Assembly (NCBI GenBank): GCA_001466705.2
Contig: LATX02000184.1
Coordinates: 372,001-436,000, forward strand
Source: Moniliophthora roreri
Taxonomy: Eukaryota > Basidiomycota > Agaricomycetes > Agaricales > Marasmiaceae
DNA: 64,000 nt
Direction of reading: 5' to 3'
The notes beneath the pieces are model-generated. The model saw only the letters and a list, made by a program, of their open reading frames with translations. It was not told where the DNA came from and searched no databases. Of this stretch, positions 12,544-23,515 are shown one piece after another. The position numbers and the translations under genes are program-made. Positions within the stretch are counted from its first letter, which is position 1. The number at the start of each line of letters is the position of its first letter.

Positions 12544-12719
12544 TGATTTTGCAGAAAAAAATTAATTTGACAAGTAGCTCATCGTGCCGGACTTTTTGCC
12601 GGAAAACCGGCAATCAATTGCCGACGTCATATTGCGGAATTCGATCCAGGCTTACAACCCTACAGACCCTGCGATGCAAATCGAAAAGCGGCGGAACTTT
12701 CTTGCTTCCTACTCTCACC
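12544..12719. promoter_or_regulatory. Divergent promoter HIS4 / TspO with inverted repeat
   Basis: These 176 bp between divergent start codons contain a perfect inverted repeat at 12596-12613 (TTGCCGG, four A, CCGGCAA). A GACGTCA element lies at 12623-12629 and resembles a CRE or the core of an amino-acid-starvation (Gcn4/Cpc1) site. The exact TGACTCA site is not seen. Function is inferred only. Confidence 0.5.
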
Positions 12720-13665
12720 ATGGCCTCCATTCACCTCCCCAATATCTTGATTTCGATACCCAGGAATCCAGGTTTGACTGATTTCTTCTTCTGAGCCATG
12801 AAAAACTTTACTAACGTGTTTTAATCCCAGTGTACGTAACTGACCTGCTTCATTTTGAGCCCTCACCAACTCCAAGCTGTAGAGTCGCTTTGGGCCTCCC
12901 ACTGACGTTGGGCATTCTTAGCGGCTCCTCAACTGCATCAGTTGTGAGAGGTCAATGGTACAAAGTGCGTCGATTCTTCGCCTTTCGGGTTAGAGACACC
13001 ATCCGATCACGTCTCAAAAGAATCTGTATGCTCCACCAGGCCGACCTCCTCGTCAAGTCTTCCCAATTGTCTGGCCCATTTTGTATCTATGTGCGAATAA
13101 CGGAAATTTAGATGTGCAACAATGTATACTGACTGAACACTTGAAGCAATGGGATACGCATCTCACTTAACTGTCAAGGCGTTGGATGCGTCTGCCCCAC
13201 CTAATACTAGGCGAGTGAACACTTCTAGATACCTGATTCATATATTGATTCCTACCAAACGCGCAGGGACTCGCTCACCTTGGGAATCGCCTTGTATTAC
13301 GCGCAACTTTTCATGAACTTTGCCTGGAGCCCTCTCTTCTTCAACGCGAAACAGGTATGTTATGCAATTCCAGCCCGAAAGGACATATGAAAAAGAACTC
13401 AACGTATAGATCGGTCTGGCCTTGATTGATAGTGCACTTATGGCAGGAACAACGTATTACATGACCGTAAGCCATCTAGACCTTTGGAATTAGAATATCC
13501 CTTCTCATCTGGCTATATATCCAGAAATTGCTTGACGAACCCACACAATCGAAGACAACCTACTTTCTGCTGCCGTACTGTGCGTGGCTCACTTTCGCAA
13601 CGTACTTGAATGGCGGAATCTGGTGGCTGAACCGGGGAAGGCGCGATTTATCTAAAGAAGATTAA
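12720..13665 (+). CDS. TspO/MBR family protein (translocator protein)
   Basis: This is a five-helix membrane protein of the TspO / peripheral benzodiazepine receptor family, which binds tetrapyrroles and sterols and usually sits in the outer mitochondrial or other membranes. The start at 12720 gives MASIHLPNILISIPRNP. Intron 12772-12884 joins this to VALGLPLTLGILSG, using the second AG of an AG-AG acceptor. Further exons give GQWYKNLYAPPGRPPRQVF, PIVWPILYLSMGYASHL, YYAQLFMNFAWSPLFF and the last helix FATYLNGGIWWLNRG, ending SKED at 13665. The W-YK-L-PP and VWPILY-MG signatures match the family. Six exons of normal small size give about 190 residues. Confidence 0.9.
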
Positions 13666-14383
13666 ACCATGCATGTTGCATACTGAGCAATTATACTTAT
13701 AAACAAACGGTATAGAAGAACTTGACGACCATCAGCTTCTCGAGGGCCAACAGAAAACCGGCTAATTTCCAATTGCGAGCTCGATACGCCGGCGGGCCAA
13801 TGTTGAACGTACGTCTCCCCGCGGGCAATTTACGTCACGGGTACTCGCTTTCCTTGATTCTTTACCTTTCCGTTAGCGGAGTTAACAGTGTTCCAGCTCC
13901 AAAGATTTCCTTGTACAAATTTGCAAGACAGCAAACGCAATCTAGTTCAATATTGCGTTGCGCAGCTACAAGGCTATCTTGTTCAATGTGGTATCCGCTC
14001 CGGTGCCCGTCCTCGATCGCTGCTGTGGCTTGGCTGTGGCTCAGATAGAATCTTGCTTGGAACGTGGGGACTGTCCGTTTGATTGAATGAGCGCCAATTT
14101 CATTTCAAGCGAGACCTTCCGATGTGCCGAATCGAAGTCGTTGCAGCCACATGTCTAGGATACCAAGGCCCCTTCATTGAAAATGAATATTGACGAACGG
14201 GAATAGAAATGTCCAAAAATGTGCAGGCCCTCGACTTGATAACCCTGCTCCTTACTCTTTGTCCCCTGCTTTGACCTCCCACCTCAGCGGTTTAAAGCGG
14301 CTTTCGTTAAGCTGTCCTCTCGTTTCTTTTCTTTTTCTCTTATTCTTTTTCTTATACTACCCACAGTCGCTCCTTTTTTCCCC
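13666..14383. other. Intergenic, 0.7 kb
   Basis: No convincing gene is present. Short open frames (for example 13888-14082) lack codon or family support. The last 120 bp before the next start are strongly pyrimidine-rich, as in many fungal promoters. Confidence 0.5.
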
Positions 14384-15883
14384 ATGAACTCGCCTCCTCG
14401 AGACAAGAGCTACCGGAAGCCAGTGCCAAAATACATCCCCTCTCCACCAGCCTCCCCGATGTATTCATCGACCTCTCCGCCACCACCTTCTCCCATTCTT
14501 TCGGCCATTTCCATCAGAGAGAGCACGCCACCGGTAAACTGCAGGCCACTAATAGTTTGTGTCGCATACTCACCCTTCATCATCCAGCTTCCCTCAGATT
14601 GGAAGGAGGTGCTTGAAAGAGCAAGATTGCCAGAAGTTTCGGTACCAACAAACTCTGAGGTTGTGAATACTGAAGAACCTTATGATCTCGACGAGTTCTT
14701 CACGGTAACAGATGTAATTTTGGTCTTCATGTCAGTCGACTCAATAACTTTTATCCAGCCGCCGCCGTCTGATGTTGAAGTGGCTACCATAGAGGAGCCG
14801 CGCAGTGTTCCTCAAAGCCCGAAGAGTCCAAAACGTGGGTTACCTCAGGTGCGTAGACCTTCCATACCTTGGCGTTCCCATTTTCCTTAGTAGACGTCGC
14901 AGACCTTTCGACCTCCTACACCACCCTTGCCCGCGCAAAATCGCAAGCGAAAGCTACGCGATACTGAATCTATTATGGATCACCTGGTTGCCACACGGTT
15001 CTTGGTCCAGGACTTTCCGGAACTGAAGGTTGTTGGAGATTCGACCAGTCCGCAGAGTCACACCCGCAGATTGGAACCTTCTCCAAAATATCGTTGCTCG
15101 ATCGAGGAGGTTCACTCTCATGAGCTTTCTCTGCCACCCGCTGAGATCGGGATACACCCCGTCGTTTTGCAGAAGGACTCTATCCGGCTTTCTGTTCAGC
15201 CAAATTCGACCGTTGGGAAGGCGCTCGCAACTCCAGAGTCTTCAGCCTTCAACGAGAGCAGTATTCTAGAGTTGGCGGACCGTTCCAGGAGGTCTGACCG
15301 GCGCCCAACAGTTTCTGAGCGGTCTCATCGCCCTGCGATCCTAGAGCCATTGAACCCTTGCAAAGGTAGCAATACCCTGGTTTTGGCTGATCACTCCAGG
15401 TTGGACCCGCGACCGAACCATCCATCAGTCTTTGAGCGGCCTCATCAACTTACAATTCCAGAGCCATTGAGCCCCCACAGAGACGGAAATACTCTGGTTT
15501 TGGCGGATCGCTACAGCAGGTTGGGCTCGCGATCGAGCCATCCGCCTGTAGTCGAGCGATCGTACCACCCTACTACCGTGTCCCCGCAAGCCTCCTTTAG
15601 GACAGAGAGATCCAAGATGTCATCTATAACGTTAGTTCCACCTTCCGAGGGTGCAGGCACCCATACTCCTCCTCGTGGCGATGACGGGAGCGACTCCTGG
15701 CACAGCGTTCCTGTTCTCCCAATGCACCGCGTCAATCTTCCAAGAGGCTGGGCTTCTAGGAAAGGCAGCGAAACTTCCGATAAATCGAGTTGGCGTGGAA
15801 GGCTGGGCTGCATGAATGTTTTCCGCACCCTGAAAGGCATGTTGAGTCGTGTCTTTAGCTGTTTCTCTGCACGGCCAGAGTGA
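14384..15883 (+). CDS. Proline/serine-rich orphan protein with tandem repeats
   Basis: The start at 14384 (MNSPPRDKSYRKPVPKYIPS) and one clean 54-bp intron (14849-14902) give 481 residues in frame. The N-terminal third is Pro/Ser rich with one hydrophobic patch (DVILVFMSVDSITF). A basic NRKRKLRD segment follows. From about 15263 to 15610 the protein has three imperfect tandem repeats of about 39 residues, each starting LVLAD or ILELAD, followed by a Ser/Arg stretch, then ERPHQ- or ERSHR-type and EPL motifs. The C-terminus is basic and ends in a cysteine-containing amphipathic piece (GMLSRVFSCFSARPE). I do not recognise the family. It may be lineage-specific and largely disordered. Confidence 0.75.
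15263..15610 (+). repeat. Three tandem coding repeats of about 39 codons
   Basis: The units begin at ILELADRS, LVLADHSR and LVLADRYS. They share the order LAD, Arg/Ser stretch, V/F-ERS/P-H, PEPL or LEPL, then NT. Nucleotide similarity between units 2 and 3 is visibly higher than with unit 1, which suggests recent duplication. Confidence 0.7.
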
Positions 15884-16219
15884 AACGTGTTGCATTACAT
15901 TGAGTATTCCAATTCGTCTATTTCGAGATATTTAATTTTTTCAGAGGCCTCGTGTGGACTTATTTCGAGGGTTTGTAGCATTAGAGTATGTAAAATCTGT
16001 ATTTGGTATGGGTTGGCCAGCCAATCGTATTGCGGGATACGTGAAGAGCGATGAACAATGACATAACGGCTATGAAAGTTGTCCACCGCATCATTCCTCT
16101 GTTGAAGGAAATCTCCACTGTACCATCACCTTAATCGCTGGCTCAGTCTGGCGCATTTCACAAGCTCAGCTTGAGACTTTCCACCACTATACTCATCAGC
16201 ATAACTCGTCTCGCCGTAG
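15884..16219. other. Intergenic, 0.3 kb
   Basis: This is the AT-rich 3' flank of the orphan gene and the promoter of the carrier gene. No specific element was recognised. Confidence 0.4.
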
Positions 16220-18574
16220 ATGGTGGCTTCGGAGAGTTCTAAGCACTCTCCGAGCAAACATGAAATATACGACGAATCGCTTTCAGGTGCAATAGACCCG
16301 CCTTTAGTACCTAAACTACGATCGGATCCACACGTCCAGACCCTGCTTCCGCAGAACTTGGATGAATTTCGCGAGCAAGAAGGAAAAGAATATAGAAAAC
16401 GGAGGCTACACGCTGTCTGGGACCATATATGCGAGTCGGGATACCTATCTGGATCATATCATGGTGTGGCAAAGAGTGCGGACCTGGAAAGGGCAGAGAA
16501 GTTGCGAGCCGAGTACGAAAACGAGCTAATAGGTAGATGTACAAAACGCGGCTCAACGTCGATGGGGCCGTCCATGCGCAAACCTCTAGATTGGAATGAG
16601 TTCAAGGCTTATGCCGAGGCAAAGGAAGCAGGTGCGCACCTACATTCCATTTCCTTTGTCAAACTCTAACCTGTGAACAGAGCTCTGGACAATATTTCAC
16701 AATGAACTCGATCTTGACGGAAATGGTCATTTGGATGCAAGAGAGCTGGACATGGCCTTGAGGAGATCTGGTGAAGTTCCTTCTTTGTCCTTTCTCGCCA
16801 TGATATCTCACTCTCCTCAATTACAACTTATCAATTTTTCAGGAATCCATCTAAACCAAGCGACCCTCTACGAGTTCATGACATTTCTCACATCTTCTCC
16901 CCATTCAAGACCGATAAACTTTGCCGAATTCCGCGACTTTCTCCTCCTTCTACCTCGCAAGATATCACCAGCTGAGATATACAAATACTATCAAATGACA
17001 AAGTTCTTGGGTGACGATGGACGAGGTGCTGCTCGTGTCACCATGGAAGGCGAGAAATCTCTCGGCTTACATCGGCGTTGTACTGATGAACTTCCTCGTG
17101 CGTTGAATACAGGTGATGTCAGCCTTAGTGCAGAAGACAGGCCGCCACCCCCCAGCCTACCGTCACTGCAAGCTGCTAGGTCTCTAGATCCATCTGGGTC
17201 GACGCCTCGTGCTGCACCTACACTCGTGGAAGCATACGACATCGAGGAGGATGACGAAGACGAGGACGTGCATTCTTTCTTGGAACACCACACTGCGCTA
17301 AAATTTCTGTTGGCTGGTGGTATAGCGGGTGCAGGTGCGTTTTCAACATTGCATGACAAAGTGATGCACCGTTCTCATATAGATACGTAGTCTCAAGGAC
17401 ATGTACAGCACCTTTCGACCGTTTGAAAATCTTCCTTATAACGAGACCTCCAGACTTGGGTGGAACACCTATGTCCTCTCAGTCAGGAATGGGTGGCGTA
17501 AAAGCGATTGGCAATGCTATTGCTCGAATATATGCTGAAGGTGGTGCATTGGCGTTCTGGACGGGAAACGGTCTCTCCGTCGCCAAGATCTTTCCAGAGT
17601 CAGCAATAAAGTTTTTTGCGTATGAATCTTCGGTGGGTTCATTGTGAAATTCTCGCTCGCTACTTTCTCATCTGCGGATAGAAACGCGCATTTGCCAAGT
17701 ACTGGGACAACGTTGACGATCCACGAAATATATCTGGCGTCAGCCGCTTCCTTTCAGGGGGTATCGGTGGGATAAGCAGTCAACTTAGTACGTATATTGC
17801 TCGGCGTTTTAATTTGCGAGTGCCTCATGAAGCACAGGTATATACCCGATAGAAACGCTGAAGGTGCGAATGGGATGACTCATCATTGCCGTGCCTTTCC
17901 TTACTGACGATTCCTGCTATGAAGACTCAAATGATGAGCTCTACTGGCGAACAAAAACGTACATTAATAGGCGCAGCGAAGCGTGTGTGGGCACTAGGAG
18001 GCTTCAGAGCTTACTATCGCGGGCTGACTGTAAGTTCTGATTTTCTTACCTCGCACATCTGCTGAGAACACTGAGACTCATAGATCGGCCTGCTCGGGGT
18101 GTTCCCCTACTCGGCCATTGATATGTCCACTTTTGAGGCCCTTAAGCTCGCTTACTGCCGGTCAATAGGGCAAGATGAACCCGGTGTTCTTGCACTACTC
18201 GCCTTTGGTAGCGTATCCGGCAGCGTGGGCGCCACGTCTGTGTATCCTATGAATCTGGTGAGAACAAGATTGCAGGCGTCTGGCAGCTCGGGTCATCCTC
18301 AGACTTACACTGGTCCCTGGGATGTGGCCACCAAGACTTGGGAAAGGGAGGGCTGGAGGGGTTTCTATAGAGGTTTGTTACCCACCCTGGCAAAGGTGAG
18401 GAGGGGCCTTTTCATGTCCGTATGCTTTAGTTGATCCACGGTACTTGAACAGGTGGTACCATCAGTGTCTATATCTTATGTTGTGTATGAACACAGTAAA
18501 AGAAGGTACGTTTTCTTGCTCTTCCTTTTCCGCCGTTACATTAAATTTGCTGTAGGCTCGGAGTAGCAGCATGA
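16220..18574 (+). CDS. EF-hand mitochondrial carrier (SCaMC / Sal1-like, ATP-Mg/phosphate type)
   Basis: This is a calcium-regulated carrier of the mitochondrial inner membrane. From the start at 16220 (MVASESSKHSPSKHEIYDE) the N-terminal half has a helical region, then one textbook EF-hand loop (DLDGNGHLDARELDMAL). Further EF-like helices (NFAEFRDFLLLLPRKISPAE) and an acidic linker (IEEDDEDEDVHSFLEHHTALK) follow. Three carrier repeats follow: AGGIAGAVSRTCTAPFDRLK, SGGIGGISSQLSIYPIETLK and SVSGSVGATSVYPMNLVRTR, each with the PxD/ExxK/R signature. The gene ends HSKRRLGVAA at 18574. About ten introns are present. Transport of ATP-Mg, ADP and phosphate is known for the family. Only one EF loop is canonical here, so calcium regulation is inferred. 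Confidence 0.92.
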
Positions 18575-18993
18575 GCCATAACGTTCGCTGATATACACAG
18601 TCTTTATCTACTTATCATTGGCCTTAATGTCTCGATCTAGAGGTTCTTGGTGTTACTTTGTGGACTAGCTTTCGCGTCTTAGTTATCACTCATGTATTTC
18701 CGTTTGCCACTGTGCCTCCCTTTGCTATCGCTACCCGCATCCATACCTCCGCAGAATGAATACTGATACCAGATATTATTTCCTCGAGAAAGCCCCGCAG
18801 AAGTGCGACTGAGCTATCCGTTCTTGGTCGAGAGTCGCACGTTGCACCGAATCTATCTATCTATTTATTTTAGGCGCGCATCGCTCGGAGTTTGAAACCA
18901 AACCTGTAACAACGTCGACATATGCAGTGAAACGCTGAACACCTTCACTCCGATTTGCTTGCGCTTGATTGTCGCTGGCAAAAACCACAGTAC
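18575..18993. other. Intergenic, 0.4 kb
   Basis: This holds the 3' flank of the carrier gene and the promoter of CK2 beta. A short ATCT microsatellite (about four units) lies at 18850-18866. Nothing else was recognised. Confidence 0.4.
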
Positions 18994-20486
18994 ATGGACC
19001 CTTCGCAGGCCGAATTTGAGGAAGAAGAAGTCATCAGCGGAACCGGAGAAGGTGAAGGTGATGAGATTATGGAGGAGGTCGAAGAGGGATACAGTGCGCT
19101 GCATCTTTTTGTTACCGTCAACCCTCAAGTCTAACGCGTTGATTGAAACACCTAGCTTCTTCGACACCTACTTCAACACTTACTTGGATCAGTTGGTTCT
19201 GTTCCTTGCCTGGGCACGAATACTTTTGCGAAGTCACCGAAGATTTTATCGAAGATGATTTTAATCTAACGGGGTTGAATACGATGGTTCCGTTCTGGAA
19301 AGAAGCCATGGAGATGGTGTTGGATGTCGAACCTGGTGCGTTGGGATCCTGGTACAAGTTTATCTGGTCTAAAGACTTATCACCACGAAACAGATGAGGA
19401 AGCATCGAAAATCCCTGATGTATCCATCGTCGAGTCATCCGCTGAGATGTTGTATGGTCTTGTACATCAGCGATATATACTTACACGCGTTGGTCTTCAG
19501 GCTATGGTAGGATTTATCCAATACCGCTCTCCAGATCTGATTGTTGCTTACTGACGCGAGTTAGGTGGACAAGTATGAAGCGGGTATTTTCGGGTCATGT
19601 CCAAGAGTCTACTGTGTAGGATGTAACGTTGTACCTTGTGGGAGGTCGGATACACCTGGACTTGACACTGTCAAGCTGTTCTGCCCAAACTGCAACGATA
19701 TCTACACTCCTCCGAGTAGTCGTTTCCAAGGGGTAGACGGTGCGTGTTTTTTTTCTTTTTTCAACAAAAAAATACAGGATACTCATTATATGATATTGTA
19801 CAGGGGCATTTTTCGGGACGACTTTTGCACATTTATTCTTTCAAACATATCGAGAGCTTGCACCTGCCCCGTTCTGGAAAGCTCCTTCGTCCTCATCAAT
19901 ATCAGGCGGATCACCCCGAAGCAGTGCTTCATCGGCCGCCGGAGCTTCAGCCTTCGAGAACCCGAACCCACATGGGGGACAGAAGAAGGCCGCAGGATAC
20001 GTCTACGTTCCTAGGATATATGGATTTAAAGTGAGCGAGAGGGCAAAGAGCGGACCGAGGATGCAATGGTTAAGACTGAGACCTGAGAGTCCGGAAGAGC
20101 TAGAAATGGTAGACTGGAGAGGAAGATGGATCGACGAGGATGATGAATACGATGACGAAGAAGAGGAGGAAGAGGAAGATAGGAGAATGGAGGATTTCGA
20201 TCCAGTAGGCAGATTCCAATGATTTCGTCATCGCAGACATTAACCGCATGTTTAGGATGCTGTAGATGATGAGGAAGATGAGGAAGAGGAGGAGGAAGAG
20301 GAAGACGGTGGTAAACCTATCGGACATGCCCCTAGCCGCAAGTATGCAGCAGAACCTGAGCCAACTCAATCTGCGAGAACGGCACCGACTGCCGCCGCCG
20401 GTAACCTTCTTCGTGTTATTCGCACTCCTTTTCTTCCACGCGACACTTCCGACGGCAAGGTGCGAGTAATTAGAGTGCAAGGATAA
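18994..20486 (+). CDS. Casein kinase II regulatory (beta) subunit
   Basis: This is the regulatory dimer subunit of protein kinase CK2. The start at 18994 gives [16 protein letters not shown] and an acidic N-terminus. An intron starting just after GAGGGATACA joins it to [40 protein letters not shown] and [15 protein letters not shown]. The zinc ribbon has both cysteine pairs (CPRVYC and CPNC), followed by [19 protein letters not shown] and the [18 protein letters not shown] tail of the core. Beyond the core is a long C-terminal extension. It has two Glu/Asp runs separated by an intron (about 20204-20254), then a Thr/Ala segment ending [10 protein letters not shown] at 20486. The animal protein lacks such a tail; extended acidic tails are known in fungal beta subunits. 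Confidence 0.93.
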
Positions 20487-20821
20487 CATTGGGATATTTG
20501 AGGTTCATATATGTTTTTCTGCGTTTCAACATATGTTTTCGTTTTCCATACACGCGCACCCATGCCTTATGCCTTGCGATATACCTAACTAGTTGTGCAC
20601 TGTGTACATGCGTATTTTTTACAGTAGATGTACAAAGCACTAGATAAGCGCCCAAGGGCAGTGCCAGTGCCTAGATAGGAATTCATTCCCACATGTCACG
20701 TGCCATTAGGTGGCTTGCAACTGTACAGTTGGTTTCTCACGGCGATACTGAGCAGAGAAGTTGTTGTACTAGTCGCGACGCCGCCAGATACGATATCGAC
20801 AACCTCAAGACCTCGGCAAAA
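20487..20821. other. Intergenic, promoter of ribosomal protein gene
   Basis: These 335 bp hold the 3' flank of CK2 beta and the eL36 promoter. A CACGTG palindrome (E-box) lies at 20697-20702, about 120 bp before the start codon. Confidence 0.45.
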
Positions 20822-21312
20822 ATGGCACGAAGCAGTGAGTTTTCTGTGTTGGCTCTGAATGTGCCGGGTTAATATTTGTGCTTGATAGACCTCCGCGTCG
20901 GCTTGAACAAGGGCCATCCCATTACTCCCATTGCAAAAGTCCAACGCCCAAGCCAACGCAAGGGTATTCAGTCGACCAAGACCAAGTTTGTAAGGTCTGT
21001 TGTTCGGGAAGTTGCTGGATTCTCAGCGTACGAGAGACGGGTGATGGAGTTGTTGAGGAACTCCAAGGTACCATAATGATCTTTGATTATTTTTTTAAGA
21101 GTTGTGTTATGCTAACCTACCTTTTTTACTTGTAGGATAAGAAGGCCAGAAAACTCACCAAGAAGAGGGTGTGTGGCTGTTTTGAAGAATTAATGCTACG
21201 AAACTAGATTGATTGATATTATTTTTTACAGCTCGGCACTCTTCTCAGGTCAAAACGCAAGATTGAGGAATTGTCGAGTATCATCCAGGAGAGCAGGAGA
21301 GCTGGACACTAG
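20822..21312 (+). CDS. RPL36: 60S ribosomal protein L36 (eL36)
   Basis: This is a component of the large cytosolic ribosomal subunit. The start at 20822 encodes only MARS plus one base before the first intron. The next exon reads [20 protein letters not shown], then [20 protein letters not shown] and [13 protein letters not shown]. Short later exons give [11 protein letters not shown] and [20 protein letters not shown], ending SRRAGH at 21312. Length is about 100 residues, normal for eL36. The tiny first exon is typical of ribosomal protein genes. Confidence 0.96.
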
Positions 21313-21871
21313 ACGAGTATGGAAGGATTTGGGAGGTAGTACTCGTAAAACATGTTATTGCCGACGCAGAATATGGTGTCCCCCTATGCACACACATATG
21401 CAGACTGTATAATTGATCCTCCATGCCTGCCGAATTCGCACTATGCATCCGGAACTTGGATGTTTGACTCGACTCGGAGATGTCAGCGGCGCCGTTCCCT
21501 TCCCCCTTGGGCCTTGTGAGCTGGCCGAGGAAGAACGAGGGGTGATCGTAATCTGGTTGATGGTAGGGTCATTCTTGATGAGTCAATCATCGCTTAAAAT
21601 ACGAGTCGTACGAGGAGGGGTAATGCTGCGGTTGGCTTTGCTGTATTCCCAGGTCCAATTTGACTTGCTGCTTGCTATGCTTGAAGATGTAGTGTACTGC
21701 ATGGTACAAGGATATTCGTGCAGTGTATATGAGCGCTTGTGCCGGAAGGAGAAACGAAAGCCGGATAACTAAGGAGTGATGCCTTGTGATGCCCTGTGAT
21801 GCCGATTTGTAATTACTGTGTGGTTTACTCTCCCTCAACCATATAAAACTTTTTCACATCCCGTCTTGTCA
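21313..21871. other. Intergenic, 0.56 kb
   Basis: No coding evidence. Three tandem 10-bp units of the type GTGATGCCYT lie at about 21774-21803. A TATAAAA sequence lies at 21842-21848, only about 25-30 bp before the ATG of the next gene. Confidence 0.45.
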
Positions 21872-23515
21872 ATGTCTTCCCTCTCACCGCCCTCAGAGTG
21901 CTGTTCAACTCTTCGTTCCCCCTTGTCCATCCCAACCCGCACTCTGGGGCGTCGGCGTTCCACTTCTCATCTCTCTCTGGCAACTGTCTCCCGCCCTTCT
22001 CCCGAGGTCTCTTCCGTTGACCCACCGGACAGCCTGCACGATATTTCAGAGTCAGAGTCTGTTCATTCAGAATCGGAGTCGCCTTCTTCCCCTAATTATC
22101 CCTCTTATATCCCTCAATTCATGCACCGAGTACTCCACTGGTCAGGTCTCTCCCCAAAGCACCCGCTTATCATGCACTGGTTCATCTCGCAGTCAACCCC
22201 AGATACCCAACACGACCATGAGGATCCAGACCTGGCATTGCCACTACCTGCGTCGGCTACTAAATCAACATTTGGCAACGTCCTTGATCAAAGGCCGCCC
22301 ACTTCTTCAATCCAGTCGCGCTCGGTTTCGCATTCGTATTGGGTTCCATCAGTGCGTAGTCCCTGTTTTACTTATAAACCCTTACGAACAAGTTTCTCAT
22401 GTAACTTTTTTTTTCTCCCATGTACACTCATTCACTACTTCAGGTCCATTTCCCGTTATTCCTCGTCATCACACTATTTCCAATATCCACCTTCCTCGTA
22501 TTTATTTCCCTGCGAACACTTCCCATCTCGGTCTCATGGCCGAGAACTCTTACCGACCTCGCTCAACTTGGACGAGAACTTCACGGCTACTCACAGAGCG
22601 GATCATGGCCACTAGCTCATGTTATTGGAGTAATGGCAGTCACCGCCATTTGGAAACACGCGTGGTCAATTCCAGGTAGCGTCGTTTGGAACGTTTTAGC
22701 TGGCGCCCTATTCTCTCCAGCATTCGCCACAATTCTCCTCACTCTTCTCACCACCATTGGTTCCCTATGCGCTACCCTTCTTGCCGCCCCTCTCACCCCT
22801 TTCATAACCCACTTTTTCCCAAAAGCGCTGGACATGACGCGTTCTGCTCTCGAGGGTGACGTTGTAACTGTCCCAGTGTCAGAGTCCGATCTCAAACCCT
22901 CTGAATCGCCACAATCATCATCTCATACATCAGGTGCATGGGTGAGACTATCGATTCTCCGCCTTATTGGAGTCGTTCCCTGGTCCGGTATCAACATCGC
23001 TTGTGGTGTTTGCCGAGTACCCCTTCTCGATTGCCTGCTTGGCTCCTTCATCGGTACACTGCCCTGGACGGCTGTCACTTGCCAGGTAAGCTGCGGTTGT
23101 GTTGTTGGCATGTTCTTGGACGTCATTAACTGAACCCCCGTTCTTGCCCCTGATTTAGATTGGTGATATTCTGCAAACAGTCGCAAGCCAGCCTTCACCA
23201 ACGCCACAGACCGTATCATCTCTGCTAGTTTCTCCAGAGATCATCACCAAGTTGGTGGTTCTGTCGTTCCTGTCCCTTGCGCCAATTTTGGCCAAAGATC
23301 ATCTCAAAGCGCTTATTGCGTCAGCACCCGAGCCGATTCAAGAGGAGAGGAAGCAAAGATGGTCATGGAAGGGTGTCAAGGAATGGAAGGCGCGTTTACC
23401 TTCGCGTTCACGCACTCGTTCACGAGCAAGCATGCAGCTGCAGCTAGACCTTTTGGTCGATGAGAAGAGACAAATCCAGATCATGCAGGACGAGGCCGCT
23501 GTTTTGCCTTCATAG
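21872..23515 (+). CDS. VTT/DedA (TMEM41/Tvp38-type) membrane protein
   Basis: The start at 21872 gives MSSLSPPSECCSTLRSPLS. Two introns (22352-22443 and 23086-23158) leave 492 residues in frame. The N-terminal 150 residues are Ser/Pro rich and polar. The membrane part starts VHFPLFLVITLFPISTFLVF, and the VTT core follows: VWNVLAGALFSPAFATILLT, TIGSLCATLLAAP and LRLIGVVPWSGINIACGVCR, then FIGTLPWTAVTCQIGDILQ. This is the R-x-P-P-N-G arrangement of the SNARE-associated/VTT domain. The C-terminus is basic and probably cytosolic. Family members are ER or Golgi lipid scramblases; the exact role here is inferred. Confidence 0.85.
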
